Notes under the pieces: model-generated
Databases searched by the model: none
Told to the model about the DNA's origin: nothing
The model's input: the letters and a program-made list of their open reading frames with translations, nothing else
Shown here: positions 22,894 through 31,267 of the stretch, piece by piece
How the letters are laid out: each line of letters opens with the position of its first letter
Numbering within the stretch: the stretch's first letter is position 1
Made by a program: the position numbers and the translations under genes
DNA from: a virus
Length of the DNA stretch: 43,551 bases
Reading direction: 5' to 3' (one strand)
IMG/VR virus record: IMGVR_UViG_3300033141_001870
Location: 1-43,551 of that record

Positions 22894-23916
22894 ATGGCGA
22901 CGTACTGGAAAATTGAATGCGACCCGAGCGCGATCATCGGCGCTGCGCTGACTGACCAGGCAGTGGTCCTGCCCGCGGCTCCCGCTGGGCTCATTACAGA
23001 TTGCGGCGGGACGCTTAAAGACAACGTGGCCATTTCTGATACCCCGGGCGGCAGCCCGTTCAAGTATGGCGTCGAGGATAACAGCATCATCCACGTCAAC
23101 GCGGACATCGCTGACGCGTCACAGTACTTCTGGGCGCGGGCGGAAGCGAATGCCGAGGACAAATCCGGCGTGCCTAGCAGCGACACCGAGTGCTACTGGC
23201 CTCTCGGTGAGTCGAGTAGCCCCGCGGTCAACTGGGCGAACGCGGGCACGCTTGATGGCGTGGGTGTGGGTTCACCGACGTGGGGCGCGGCTGGCCAGAT
23301 TGGTGACGCGGTGGCGTTCAATGGCAGCACGCAGTACTTGGTCCATGGAAACTACCAATTCCCCGCGGCTGTAACCATAGGCTTCTGGGCCAACTGGAAC
23401 TTATCTACCGAGCAGATTGGATTTCCCATTGCAACTGGGGCTTCGAATGCAGCGAACACCTATGGGGTATTCATCTACAAGGTCGACGCAACACACGTTC
23501 GGATCGACCTCTACTTTTTCGCAAATAGCAGCCATTGGCGAGATTGGACGTGGCTCTATACTGATGCTGCGGTGCCGGACAATACTTGGTACAGAATTCT
23601 CATTTCGCAGGCCAGCGCGCTTGCTACTCCAGACCTCTATCTGAATGGAGTTCTCCAGGGAGCGCCATCTCTAGGGTCTGCTGGGACTCCGACCCGCAGC
23701 ACCCAGGCGTTAGCAATTGGGCGACGCGGCGCATACGATCTCCAGAACTTTTCCGGCACTATTGACGCGGCGTTTATCTGCGCACGGGTGCTGTCGAGCG
23801 ACGAGGCGACCTTCGACCACGCCTGCGGCACGGGCAGCATTTTCGGAGCGTGGCAAGAGGTGCCAGACACGGTCGTGATCCCGCCGCTGTTCAACCGACT
23901 CGCGATTGGAGCCTAA
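22894..23916 (+). CDS. LamG-like (concanavalin-fold) virion-associated protein
   Basis: 340 aa; start at 22894, 35 bases after the tRNA. After an N-terminal ~100-residue beta region, residues about 100-320 look like a LamG/concanavalin-type jelly roll: YWPLGESSSPAVNWANAGTLDG, GDAVAFNGSTQYLV, then ILISQASALATPDLYLNGV and IDAAFICARVLSSDEATF. Such domains bind carbohydrates. The middle of the gene (about 23340-23760) is visibly lower in GC than its neighbours, a sign of recent acquisition. It lies with head/tail genes, so it may decorate the virion. Confidence 0.75.
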   Translation: MATYWKIECDPSAIIGAALTDQAVVLPAAPAGLITDCGGTLKDNVAISDTPGGSPFKYGVEDNSIIHVNADIADASQYFWARAEANAEDKSGVPSSDTECYWPLGESSSPAVNWANAGTLDGVGVGSPTWGAAGQIGDAVAFNGSTQYLVHGNYQFPAAVTIGFWANWNLSTEQIGFPIATGASNAANTYGVFIYKVDATHVRIDLYFFANSSHWRDWTWLYTDAAVPDNTWYRILISQASALATPDLYLNGVLQGAPSLGSAGTPTRSTQALAIGRRGAYDLQNFSGTIDAAFICARVLSSDEATFDHACGTGSIFGAWQEVPDTVVIPPLFNRLAIGA

Positions 23917-23919
23917 CCC

Positions 23920-25272
23920 ATGCCAACCAAAGGCCAGAGCTTCACCGCGCACGTGCTCATCTGGAATACAGCGGACAACGAGCCACGCGCCAACGACGCG
24001 GCCAATCTCACGCTCAAGCTGGTGCGTGACGGGCAGGCCGCGGTGGGCGCGGGCAACTCCCCCGCAGACGTGGACAACGGCATCGTCTCGCTCGTGGTGA
24101 CCGCGGGCGAGGCCGGCAGTTACAACCTCATCACGGTCGAGGGGGTGAGCAGCACCGGCGACACGGTGGTCATCCCGATTAGCTACGCGATGGTGGACGC
24201 GCCCGCGCTCGCCGCGCATTGGACCGAGGCGCGGGCGGGCTACCAAGACAATCTCAACATCGGCGAGAACGTCGCGGGCACGTCGGAAGTGACCGCGATC
24301 CAGAACAACACCCGATGCGTGCGCGTGGTGCCAGCCATCCTCGAACGCCCCGACACTGGCAGCACCGTGTTCATGCTGCACCTCTACCTCTACGACACCG
24401 AGGGCAAGATGGAGGCCCCCGACGCCGCGCCGACCATCCACGCCTACGGCCCGGCGGACGCGAGCCGCGACAGCAACCTCGACTCCACGACCATGACGCT
24501 GGTCGGGACGGGTCACTACAAGAGCACCTATACCGCGGCGAGCGACCATGCCATCGAGCAGGTGCGCTTCGAGTTCAGCGTGGTCGAGGGCGGCGAGACG
24601 CTCAAGTTCGGCAACACCGCGCAGGTCGTCGATACGACCGCTGTGGACTTCACCGCGGCGGACCGCACGAAGCTCGAAGCGATCAACGGTAAGCTCCCCT
24701 CGGGCACCATCAGCGACTTCGACGAGACGACCGACAGCGTGACGATCACCACTGCCGCACAGACGAGCCTCGTCGCTGCCATCTGGGCATACACCGGCGC
24801 GCCGGCAGTGACGCTGCTCAGCAACCTCGCCACCTACTTCTGGGAGACGTTCACCAACCGCACGCTCACCCGCGCCGCGGCCGCGGACGAGATCGCCGCC
24901 GCCGGCACGACAGTCACCCATGCGGTCGCAAACAGCCCATACTCGCAGACCGCCAAGCTCATCACCGTCGACCAACACTCGGCGTCGACCGTGACGTTCA
25001 CGATCTACCTCGATGGCTCGGTGCGCGACGTGTCGAGCTACACGTTCGCACTCACCGCCTACGGCGACAAGAACACGCTGCTCTTCTCTAAGAGCCACAG
25101 CGACTTCGTCGTTACAGGCGCGGCGAGCGGTGTGATCCGCGTGCCGTGGTCTGCCGCCGACCTCGCCACCGCCTGCCGTGCGGGACGCGTCGAGCTGAAG
25201 ATGAGCAAGACCGGCGAGAGCGAGCGCCCGCTCAAGCGCCGCCTCACGATCAAATCCTCTGACCAGAGCTAA
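23920..25272 (+). CDS. Beta-rich, Ig-like virion protein
   Basis: 450 aa; start at 23920, four bases after the LamG gene. The sequence is threonine/valine/alanine-rich and strand-like throughout, with several Ig- or fibronectin-like stretches: DNGIVSLVVTAGEAGSYNLITV near 50-75, TMTLVGTGHYKSTY near 195, and a C-terminal block HSASTVTFTIYLDG to RLTIKSSDQS. No enzymatic motif is seen. It probably forms an elongated head or tail surface protein with its LamG neighbour. Family not certain. Confidence 0.6.
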   Translation: MPTKGQSFTAHVLIWNTADNEPRANDAANLTLKLVRDGQAAVGAGNSPADVDNGIVSLVVTAGEAGSYNLITVEGVSSTGDTVVIPISYAMVDAPALAAHWTEARAGYQDNLNIGENVAGTSEVTAIQNNTRCVRVVPAILERPDTGSTVFMLHLYLYDTEGKMEAPDAAPTIHAYGPADASRDSNLDSTTMTLVGTGHYKSTYTAASDHAIEQVRFEFSVVEGGETLKFGNTAQVVDTTAVDFTAADRTKLEAINGKLPSGTISDFDETTDSVTITTAAQTSLVAAIWAYTGAPAVTLLSNLATYFWETFTNRTLTRAAAADEIAAAGTTVTHAVANSPYSQTAKLITVDQHSASTVTFTIYLDGSVRDVSSYTFALTAYGDKNTLLFSKSHSDFVVTGAASGVIRVPWSAADLATACRAGRVELKMSKTGESERPLKRRLTIKSSDQS

Positions 25273-25276
25273 CACC

Positions 25277-25759
25277 ATGGCCATCATCGACAGAGACATC
25301 CTCTATCAGGTCGCCGCGGCCAAGCGCGTCCGCCTCCACGTCGACGACGACAACGATGGCATCGTGTCCGACGAGGAGGAGGAGAACATCACGCAAGCGA
25401 TGAGCGCGGCAGAGTCCGACGTGATGGGCAAGATCGGCGGCGAGTTCGCTCAGGCCACGATCGAGGCCAACGACTTCGTCACCGAGATCACCGCGCTCCG
25501 TGCGATTTTCTATCTCAACCAGCGCCGGCCTCCGTTGCAGAAGGGCGTCTTCGAGCTGTTCGAGTGGACCGGCCGCATGCTCGACGAGCTGCGCACGGGC
25601 AAGCGCGACCTCTGGGACGGCTCGGCCGTGGCGCCGAGGATCGAGGCGTTCGTTCAAAGCACAACCGCCGACCAGCAACCGATCTTCAGCCAGACCGAAT
25701 ACGACACAGACGGCGAAGAGATGGAGCCTGACGTTAAAGGCACACTGGACGAATACTGA
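25277..25759 (+). CDS. Head-tail connector, DUF1320 (Mu gp36-like)
   Basis: 160 aa; start at 25277. A helical core matches the phage DUF1320 group: ENITQAMSAAESDVMGKI, then EITALRAIFYLNQRRPPLQKGVFELFEWTGRM. The N-terminus carries an acidic DDDNDGIVSDEEEE stretch. It precedes the tail-terminator-like gene and the tail tube, the usual place for connector proteins joining head to tail. Stop overlaps the next start (TGATG). Confidence 0.72.
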   Translation: MAIIDRDILYQVAAAKRVRLHVDDDNDGIVSDEEEENITQAMSAAESDVMGKIGGEFAQATIEANDFVTEITALRAIFYLNQRRPPLQKGVFELFEWTGRMLDELRTGKRDLWDGSAVAPRIEAFVQSTTADQQPIFSQTEYDTDGEEMEPDVKGTLDEY

Positions 25760-26289
25760 TGAAGAGCAAATTCGAGATAGCGTTCGACGCGATCACGGCC
25801 GCGTTCCAAGCGGACGAGAACCTCGCGGCCGCCATCGACGAGATGCAGGGCCGCTGGATCTTCTACGAGAACGTCGACGATGACTACCCGATGGGCTCGG
25901 ACGATGCCCAGGGCATCAACGCCGCGGACCTGCCGTGCGTCATCCTGCGCATGACCGACTGCGACTGGGACTGGCCGTTCAACGTGCCCATGGTCTTCCC
26001 GCTCACCACGCTCGTGGACATCCGCGTCGGCGAGCAGGATCAGCGCAAGGCCGTGCGGCTCTTCGCCCACGTGCTCCAGGTGATCTGCGACCAGGCCGAC
26101 ACGAACTGGTCGCTCAACGGCGACGACGACAACCCCGCCTGCGACAAGACCGAAGTCAAGGGCATGTCGATGAAAAACTTGGCGAACGAAGAAGAGGCCG
26201 GCGGCACGTGCTGGCAGATCACCTTCAACCTCACCCTGCATCTGCGTATCAATCCCAATTCGACAGGCCTCTTCGAGGCCACCTCTTAA
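25759..26289 (+). CDS. Tail terminator / gp37-like head-tail joining protein
   Basis: 176 aa; ATG at 25759 overlaps the connector stop. A helical start (KSKFEIAFDAITAAF) is followed by a beta core (LPCVILRMTDCDW, TTLVDIRVGEQDQRKAVRLFAHVLQVIC) and a C-terminal strand pair. The length and position between connector and tail tube fit Mu gp37 or a tail terminator. No strict motif is available, so the call rests on order and fold style. Confidence 0.6.
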   Translation: MKSKFEIAFDAITAAFQADENLAAAIDEMQGRWIFYENVDDDYPMGSDDAQGINAADLPCVILRMTDCDWDWPFNVPMVFPLTTLVDIRVGEQDQRKAVRLFAHVLQVICDQADTNWSLNGDDDNPACDKTEVKGMSMKNLANEEEAGGTCWQITFNLTLHLRINPNSTGLFEATS

Positions 26290-26304
26290 CGAGGAGGAGC
26301 GACC

Positions 26305-27207
26305 ATGTCTCAGGCTTACGTCAGAATTTGCAAGGAAGACTCTTGGGGCGACGGCGTGCCGGGGGCGCCGACCTGGAAGTACTTCCCGATCGAGTCGGAC
26401 GCGTACAACCTCCGGCTCAAAGTCCCCACATGGAAGCCGGAACTCAACGTCGGCTACACCGGCCGCAAGTTCCAGATCCCCAACAAGCACGACCTCAGCG
26501 GCGGTCGGCTGCAACTGCGCCCACAGCCGGCGAACATCGAGTTCCTCCTGTGGATGGGCTGGCAGCGCGATGCCAACGACGAACTGAATAGCTATGTGAT
26601 CGAGTATGAGGATAGCCAGCGCGTTCTCCGGCACAGTGGCGTGCGCGTGGCGACCATGACGTTCTCGTCCGAGCCCGAGACCGGCCCGCAGTTCGAGTTC
26701 GACATCACCGCCAAGGCCCAGGCCACGGGCACGACGTTCAAGTCCACGGCCAAGGCCGGCATCAGCGGCGTGACGTTCTTCAAGCACCAAGATTGTGCGT
26801 TCACGCTCCAAGCCGCGGGCGGCTCGGCAACGTCGATCACCACGTTGACCAACTTCAGCCTGTCGCTCGACAACAATCTCAACGCCGGCCCGCACCTCGG
26901 GTCGTCGCATTACATCGCGTGGCTCAAGGCCGGGCTGCGCTCCGTCTCGTTCGACGCGACCTTCCTCCACGAGGCCACCACGTGGATCGATGCGATGGAG
27001 GCCGAGACGAAGATCCTCGCGTCGTTCATCGGGCAACACCCCGCGGGCGGCACGGACGCGCGGTTCACCATCCACTGCGCGGATGGCAACCTCGAATCGG
27101 CGGAGACGCCGGACAACGTGAACGAGCCGACCCAAGCGAGCTACCACTTCGAGGGCGAACTGGACTCCGCCAACAACGACATCCTGGTCACCGTCGGCGA
27201 CGTCTGA
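26305..27207 (+). CDS. Major tail (tube) protein
   Basis: 300 aa; start at 26305 behind GAGGAGG. The sequence is beta-rich (YVRICKEDSWGDG, FQFDITAKAQATGTTF-type strands, TNFSLSLDNNLN) and ends with a distinctive strand (LDSANNDILVTVGDV). It stands where siphophage tail tube proteins occur, followed by a terminator-like hairpin. The usual tail assembly chaperones with their frameshift are not found next to it. Confidence 0.75.
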   Translation: MSQAYVRICKEDSWGDGVPGAPTWKYFPIESDAYNLRLKVPTWKPELNVGYTGRKFQIPNKHDLSGGRLQLRPQPANIEFLLWMGWQRDANDELNSYVIEYEDSQRVLRHSGVRVATMTFSSEPETGPQFEFDITAKAQATGTTFKSTAKAGISGVTFFKHQDCAFTLQAAGGSATSITTLTNFSLSLDNNLNAGPHLGSSHYIAWLKAGLRSVSFDATFLHEATTWIDAMEAETKILASFIGQHPAGGTDARFTIHCADGNLESAETPDNVNEPTQASYHFEGELDSANNDILVTVGDV

Positions 27208-27220
27208 TCGCACGTTGCTC

Positions 27221-27250
27221 TGGGGCGAGCCGCGCACGCGGTTCGCCCCA
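27221..27250. terminator. Strong hairpin after the tail tube gene
   Basis: TGGGGCGAGCCGC at 27221-27233 pairs with GCGGTTCGCCCCA at 27238-27250 with one G-U pair and a four-base loop. It follows the tube stop by 13 bases. Bases 27251-27329 show only the ribosome site GGAGGAG before the next gene. This may separate structural from sugar-cassette transcription. Confidence 0.6.
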
Positions 27251-27329
27251 ACCCTCGCATCGCAGCGGCCGTGTGCGCTGTGAACGGTCTTGGACGGCTT
27301 GCCGCTATAACGACACCGAAGGAGGAGAC

Positions 27330-28307
27330 ATGAAGTTTGCGGATCTACTCAAGCGGAAGCGGCCATCTATTCTGATCGAGCGCCACCTCGGTGGGCTCGG
27401 CGATGTCGTGTGCATGCGCGAGGCCGTGGCGTCGCTCAAGGAGGCTCACGCCGATCACGACCTGATCATGCACGTGCAGCGGTGGTATTTCGATTTGTTC
27501 ACCGATCTCGCGGACGCGCTGGTGCCATACGAGGACGCGGGCCTGCCGATCATGTGGCCGATGTCGATGGCGCTCGGCGCGGGGCATCCCCCGATCATCG
27601 CGCACCAGTGCTTCTGCCCGTGCGGCGTCCACGAGAACGAGACCGACTTCCGGCCGACGCGCAATCGGATCGAAAACTTCGCGGACCAGCTCGGAGTCGA
27701 GCCGCGCAAGCCCGACCTCTGGCCGCTGCTCAAGGACTGGGGCAAGCGCCTGGCCAAGGGCCGCCGCAAGCGCGCAGTGATCGGCTTGCAGATCAAGTCG
27801 ATGAACCCGAGCAAGGACTGGCCACTGAGGCGCTGGCAGTCGCTGGCCAAGCTCTTCGGCGAGATCGCCAATCTCGGCCGCGTGCGAGTGTTCTCGCATC
27901 AGCGCGAGACGTGGAAGATGCCCAACGCCGAGCACGTCTGCGCCAAGACATGCCGCGAGCTGATCGAGTCCACGGCCGAGTGCGACCTGATGATCGCCCC
28001 CGACTCGGGGCTGATGCACGTCGCGGCCGCGCTCGACATCCCGACCGTCGCCATGTTCGGCCCGACCGACGGCGCGCTCACATGCAAGTATTACCCGAGC
28101 GTGCGCGTGATCGAGCATCGGGATCCCGAGCGCACGTGCCGCCAGCCCTGCTACTACAACGTCGACAACAACCGCTACCACTGCTACGCGGACGCCAGCG
28201 ACGAGGACACGCCGCGCATCGGCGACTGCATGGTCGGGATCACGGTCGTCGAGGTCTACCACGCGGCGCTCGATCTGCTCCACGAGAGCGGGAGGCTGGC
28301 AGCATGA
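27330..28307 (+). CDS. Glycosyltransferase family 9 (heptosyltransferase-like)
   Basis: 325 aa; ATG at 27330 behind AAGGAGGAG. The GT9 features are LIERHLGGLGDVVCMREAVASL near the start and the C-terminal signature MIAPDSGLMHVAAALDIPT followed by VAMFGPTD, where the sugar nucleotide binds. GT9 enzymes transfer heptose or similar sugars to lipopolysaccharide. In this phage it opens a sugar/methyl cassette between the tail tube and tape measure, suggesting modification of host surface or virion glycans. Stop overlaps the next start (ATGA). Confidence 0.88.
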   Translation: MKFADLLKRKRPSILIERHLGGLGDVVCMREAVASLKEAHADHDLIMHVQRWYFDLFTDLADALVPYEDAGLPIMWPMSMALGAGHPPIIAHQCFCPCGVHENETDFRPTRNRIENFADQLGVEPRKPDLWPLLKDWGKRLAKGRRKRAVIGLQIKSMNPSKDWPLRRWQSLAKLFGEIANLGRVRVFSHQRETWKMPNAEHVCAKTCRELIESTAECDLMIAPDSGLMHVAAALDIPTVAMFGPTDGALTCKYYPSVRVIEHRDPERTCRQPCYYNVDNNRYHCYADASDEDTPRIGDCMVGITVVEVYHAALDLLHESGRLAA

Positions 28308-28915
28308 ACCCCGCCATCGACTACAAGGGCGTCTACGATGAGGTCTTCGGTCGCAGTCGCGAGAGCGGCCGCTGCCTCGGCTTCTCGACCTACATGAACG
28401 GCAAGATCACGTTCGGCATCGCCGGCAAGACCGTGCTCGACGTGGGGTGTGGCAAGGGCGACCTCATGGTCATGCTGCGCGAGCGCATGGCCGACGTGCA
28501 GGGCGTGGACGTGGGCCGCTACGTGCTCGACGAGACGCTTCCCGTCGAGGTCGTGCCCACCGCGGCCAAGCTGCCCCACGAGCGCGACTCGTTCGACCTC
28601 GTGACGTGCAGCCACATGCTCGAGCACGTGGTCATCACCGAGCTGCCGAGCGTGATCGGCGAGCTGTTCATCGTGGCCAAGAGCTACGTAATCATCAGCG
28701 TGGGCCTGCCCGACTGCCCCGAGCACATGAGCGTGCTGCCGTGGTCGGAGTGGGTGGTGATGATCGATCGTAGCGCCCGCGCCCATGAGTTCGCCTGCAT
28801 CCGCGCCGAGCAGGACGGCCTCAGCGGCAACAACATCCTCATCTATCGAGCCATCGCCGAGTGCACCGAGAAGGAGTATCAGCCCCGTCGGATCAAAAGG
28901 AGGTATGGAGAATGA
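28304..28915 (+). CDS. Class I SAM methyltransferase
   Basis: 203 aa; ATG at 28304 in ATGA overlap with the GT9 gene. The SAM-binding motif is TVLDVGCGKGDLMVML, with the acidic end of strand 2 at VQGVDVGRYV and the DLVTCSHMLEHVV stretch of Methyltransf_11 proteins. It probably methylates a sugar or other small substrate made by the neighbouring transferases. The C-terminus is basic (RRIKRRYGE) and its stop overlaps the next start. Confidence 0.85.
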   Translation: MNPAIDYKGVYDEVFGRSRESGRCLGFSTYMNGKITFGIAGKTVLDVGCGKGDLMVMLRERMADVQGVDVGRYVLDETLPVEVVPTAAKLPHERDSFDLVTCSHMLEHVVITELPSVIGELFIVAKSYVIISVGLPDCPEHMSVLPWSEWVVMIDRSARAHEFACIRAEQDGLSGNNILIYRAIAECTEKEYQPRRIKRRYGE

Positions 28916-29310
28916 ACATTGAGTCAATGGAACTGGGCTACCTGCCCCACGCGGATGACAGAGAGTATCTGTTTCGGCGCTACACGCTCGTGCGATCGGG
29001 CCAACTTGGCCAGGCGTGCGTGATCGTGTCCACGCTTGGCTCGCGCCTCCCGGTCGGCGCGAGGGCGATGGCAGAGATGTCGCCTGGAGTCACGCACCAA
29101 ACAACGGTTCATGCTGCCCTCCAGGACGACGATTGTTACTGGATGCCTGTTCTCGTCCCCCCGATCATCTTGCGTGGTCCGTCCAGCGTCGCCAGTCTCG
29201 GGAGTCACGACTGTGGGACCAACCATAGGGCGTGGCGAAACCACGAGGCTGCGGTCGCAGAGATGATGGCTCGAATGCGAGCCGGCGAGGACTGGGGGGA
29301 GGCGAGCTGA
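28912..29310 (+). CDS. Hypothetical protein in the sugar cassette, 132 aa
   Basis: ATG at 28912 overlaps the methyltransferase stop, preferred to a longer start at 28861. The product has an aromatic, strand-like start (MNIESMELGYLPHADDREYLFRR) and later prolines and two cysteines (DDDCYW, HDCGTN). No family recognised. The tight overlaps on both sides argue for a real gene in the cassette; it lies two bases before the next transferase. Confidence 0.6.
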   Translation: MNIESMELGYLPHADDREYLFRRYTLVRSGQLGQACVIVSTLGSRLPVGARAMAEMSPGVTHQTTVHAALQDDDCYWMPVLVPPIILRGPSSVASLGSHDCGTNHRAWRNHEAAVAEMMARMRAGEDWGEAS

Positions 29311-29311
29311 C

Positions 29312-30280
29312 ATGAAGACCGCAATCATCTGCCCGCATCAGCCCGGCCCGATCATGCTGTTTGAGAGGCACGCGCCGGTCCACTCGTGGCCGCAATGGGT
29401 CAACGTGCTGCCCGACTGCATCATCGGGTTCGGCTCAGAGATAACGTCCGAGACGCCCGTGCGGCTGTCCGACCGCGAGCTGTTCGTCGTGATCGGCGGG
29501 GCCCAGGCGTTGCACGTCATGCAACAACTGCGGACGCTCTTCCCCGGCGTGCCGGTCGTCGCGCTCCAGGACGGCAACACCGCGTGGGGCTCGCCCTACA
29601 TGGGCGCCCTCTCGTGGCACGACCAATACCCCAAGCTGGTCGAGTTCTACCAGACCGCGGACGCGATCTTCAGCGCCACGGGCAACGCTATGGAGTTCTA
29701 TGGACTACTCAATCCGCGCGTGTCTTACATCGGCCTGCCGTATCCCGAGGAGTATCTCGACTACGCGCTGCCCGACGACGAGCGCGAGGACGATCTGCTG
29801 CTGCTCGGGTGCAGGCATCCGATGGGCGCCGACCTCGTGATCGGCGTGCAGATTGCCAAGCGCCTCGGGATGCGGGTCATGCTGCCCGGCGATCCCGCGG
29901 GTCAGACCAAGGCCTTGTGCGACACGTTCGGCGTCGAGTCTGAGCGCGTCGAGCCGGGACTCGATCAGGTGAGCTGGCTCAAGCGCGTGGCCAAGTGCAA
30001 GGCCGCGCTCTACCTCGATGGCATGGGCAGCGTCGGGCGTTTCGTCCGCGACTGCGCGGCCCTGCGGATCCCGTGCCTCTACAACAGCAGGGCGGACGCA
30101 CCTCTGCCCCTCCGACAAATAAACCCAGATTACCATGTGGTGAGTGTGGAATATTTGCTGGGCGATGTTTTAGAGAACGAGTGGGGGTCCTTAGCGGATC
30201 GTCAGTTTGAGGTGTTGCAGCATTCCTTCACCGCCCCCTCCCGCGCCCGCTTCGAGGAGGCCTGCTCATGCCTCTCGTAG
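29312..30280 (+). CDS. GT-B-fold glycosyltransferase-like protein
   Basis: 322 aa; start at 29312. Rossmann-like elements include an N-terminal strand (TAIICPHQPGPIML), LFVVIGGAQALHVMQQL, a middle ADAIFSATGNAMEFYG and a C-terminal half with LLLLGCRHPMGADL and AALYLDGMGSVGRFVRDCAALRIP, the nucleotide-sugar site style of GT4/GT-B enzymes. The last ~60 residues are coded by lower-GC sequence. It fits a glycosyl transfer role beside GT9 and two methyltransferases; specificity unknown. Confidence 0.65.
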   Translation: MKTAIICPHQPGPIMLFERHAPVHSWPQWVNVLPDCIIGFGSEITSETPVRLSDRELFVVIGGAQALHVMQQLRTLFPGVPVVALQDGNTAWGSPYMGALSWHDQYPKLVEFYQTADAIFSATGNAMEFYGLLNPRVSYIGLPYPEEYLDYALPDDEREDDLLLLGCRHPMGADLVIGVQIAKRLGMRVMLPGDPAGQTKALCDTFGVESERVEPGLDQVSWLKRVAKCKAALYLDGMGSVGRFVRDCAALRIPCLYNSRADAPLPLRQINPDYHVVSVEYLLGDVLENEWGSLADRQFEVLQHSFTAPSRARFEEACSCLS

Positions 30281-30498
30281 CCCCACCACTCATGCCGCGC
30301 CCGCGCGTCGGCGCACGGGTCCGCGTCACGGCCCCGCTCGTCGGCGGCACGTTGCAGCCGGGCGAGGAGGGCACGGTCATGCAGACTGGCAGCCGCGGCG
30401 ACTTCGGCGACGGCACGTTCTACTTCATGGTTACGTTCCCCAACCACATGGGCTGGTTCAATTTCACCGAGCGCGACTCGGGATTGGAGATTGTATGA
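30268..30498 (+). CDS. Small SH3/KOW-like protein, 76 aa
   Basis: Start at 30268 overlaps the transferase end by 13 bases. After a proline-rich leader comes a small barrel pattern: GARVRVTAPLVGGTLQPGEEGTV, then a glycine turn and FYFMVTFPNHMGWFNF. This resembles SH3-like or KOW-type barrels. Function unknown; it overlaps the next methyltransferase by four bases and belongs to the cassette. Confidence 0.6.
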   Translation: MPLVAPPLMPRPRVGARVRVTAPLVGGTLQPGEEGTVMQTGSRGDFGDGTFYFMVTFPNHMGWFNFTERDSGLEIV

Positions 30499-31196
30499 AT
30501 CCGTTCGCGGAGGCGACAAGCTATTTCGAATTGACCGAGGGCCGCGGCAAGGGCAGCGAGTTCTATGACTACTACAAGAACGAGCGCGGGCTTGATCTGT
30601 TCGCGTTCGGCACGTGGCAGGTGCAGTATGCCGACATGGTCATCAGCGCGTTCGGTCTCACTCCCGGCACGAAGCTGCTCGACATCGGCTGCGGCGGCGG
30701 CGCTAACACGAAGGCGTTCCTCTCCCGCAACATCGACGCCTGGGGCGTGGACATCAACCGCTGGGTGATCGAGAACTCACCCCACGCCAACGGCCGCCTG
30801 AGCGTGGCAGGCGCGGACGACCTCGCACTCTACGACGATGGCCTGTTCGACTTCCTCCATTCGCAGCAGGTCTTCGAGCACATCGCCGAGGAGCGCTGCG
30901 ATGCCATGTTCGCAGAGCTGCGTCGCGTGGCCAAGCCCAACGCGCTATTGTTCGCCGGCCTCGTGGTAGCGCCCGAGCCGAAGCGCGACGACACATGCGC
31001 GGCCGAGCCAGACATCGTGCGCGAGTTTGACCCCGACGACGACCCGACGCACATCAACGTCAAGCCCTGGTCGTGGTGGCATGAGTTGGCCACCAACCAC
31101 GGGTTCGTGCGGCAACGGGTTTACGAGACCGCGCTGCGATGCCACCCATGGTTCGACGGGCACGCGTTCGACTTCGCCGTCTGGCGCAGAACGTAA
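30495..31196 (+). CDS. Class I SAM methyltransferase
   Basis: 233 aa; ATG at 30495 in ATGA overlap. It starts with FAEATSYFELTEGRGKGSEFYDYYKNERG, then the SAM motif KLLDIGCGGGANTKAFL, strand 2 WGVDINRWVI, and FDFLHSQQVFEHIAEERCDAMFAELRRV, typical of Methyltransf_11 enzymes on sugars or small molecules. It ends the first cassette five bases before palindromic element copy 2. Confidence 0.87.
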   Translation: MNPFAEATSYFELTEGRGKGSEFYDYYKNERGLDLFAFGTWQVQYADMVISAFGLTPGTKLLDIGCGGGANTKAFLSRNIDAWGVDINRWVIENSPHANGRLSVAGADDLALYDDGLFDFLHSQQVFEHIAEERCDAMFAELRRVAKPNALLFAGLVVAPEPKRDDTCAAEPDIVREFDPDDDPTHINVKPWSWWHELATNHGFVRQRVYETALRCHPWFDGHAFDFAVWRRT

Positions 31197-31200
31197 GACC

Positions 31201-31257
31201 ATGGAGCACAGTCGCCCCCGACTGTGTTTTCCCCAGCCGAGGGCGGCTGGGCTCCAT
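31201..31257. repeat. Double-hairpin palindromic element, copy 2
   Basis: ATGGAGC (31201-31207) and GCTCCAT (31251-31257) enclose CACAGTCG/CGACTGTG (31207-31226) and CCCAGCCG/CGGCTGGG (31232-31251). It is nearly identical to copy 1 but with a shorter linker between hairpins (TTTTC in place of TTCCTTTCC). It fills most of the gap between the methyltransferase and tape measure genes, and the tape measure ribosome site follows within ten bases. Confidence 0.9.
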
Positions 31258-31267
31258 CGAGGAAATC

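Noticed and set aside
23710-25299. Long open frames on the reverse strand (also at 16858-18273, 25654-27237 and 31121-32755)
   Set aside because: They are mirror frames of GC-rich genes with clear families or good context on the + strand, and their own products are low-complexity and lack motifs.
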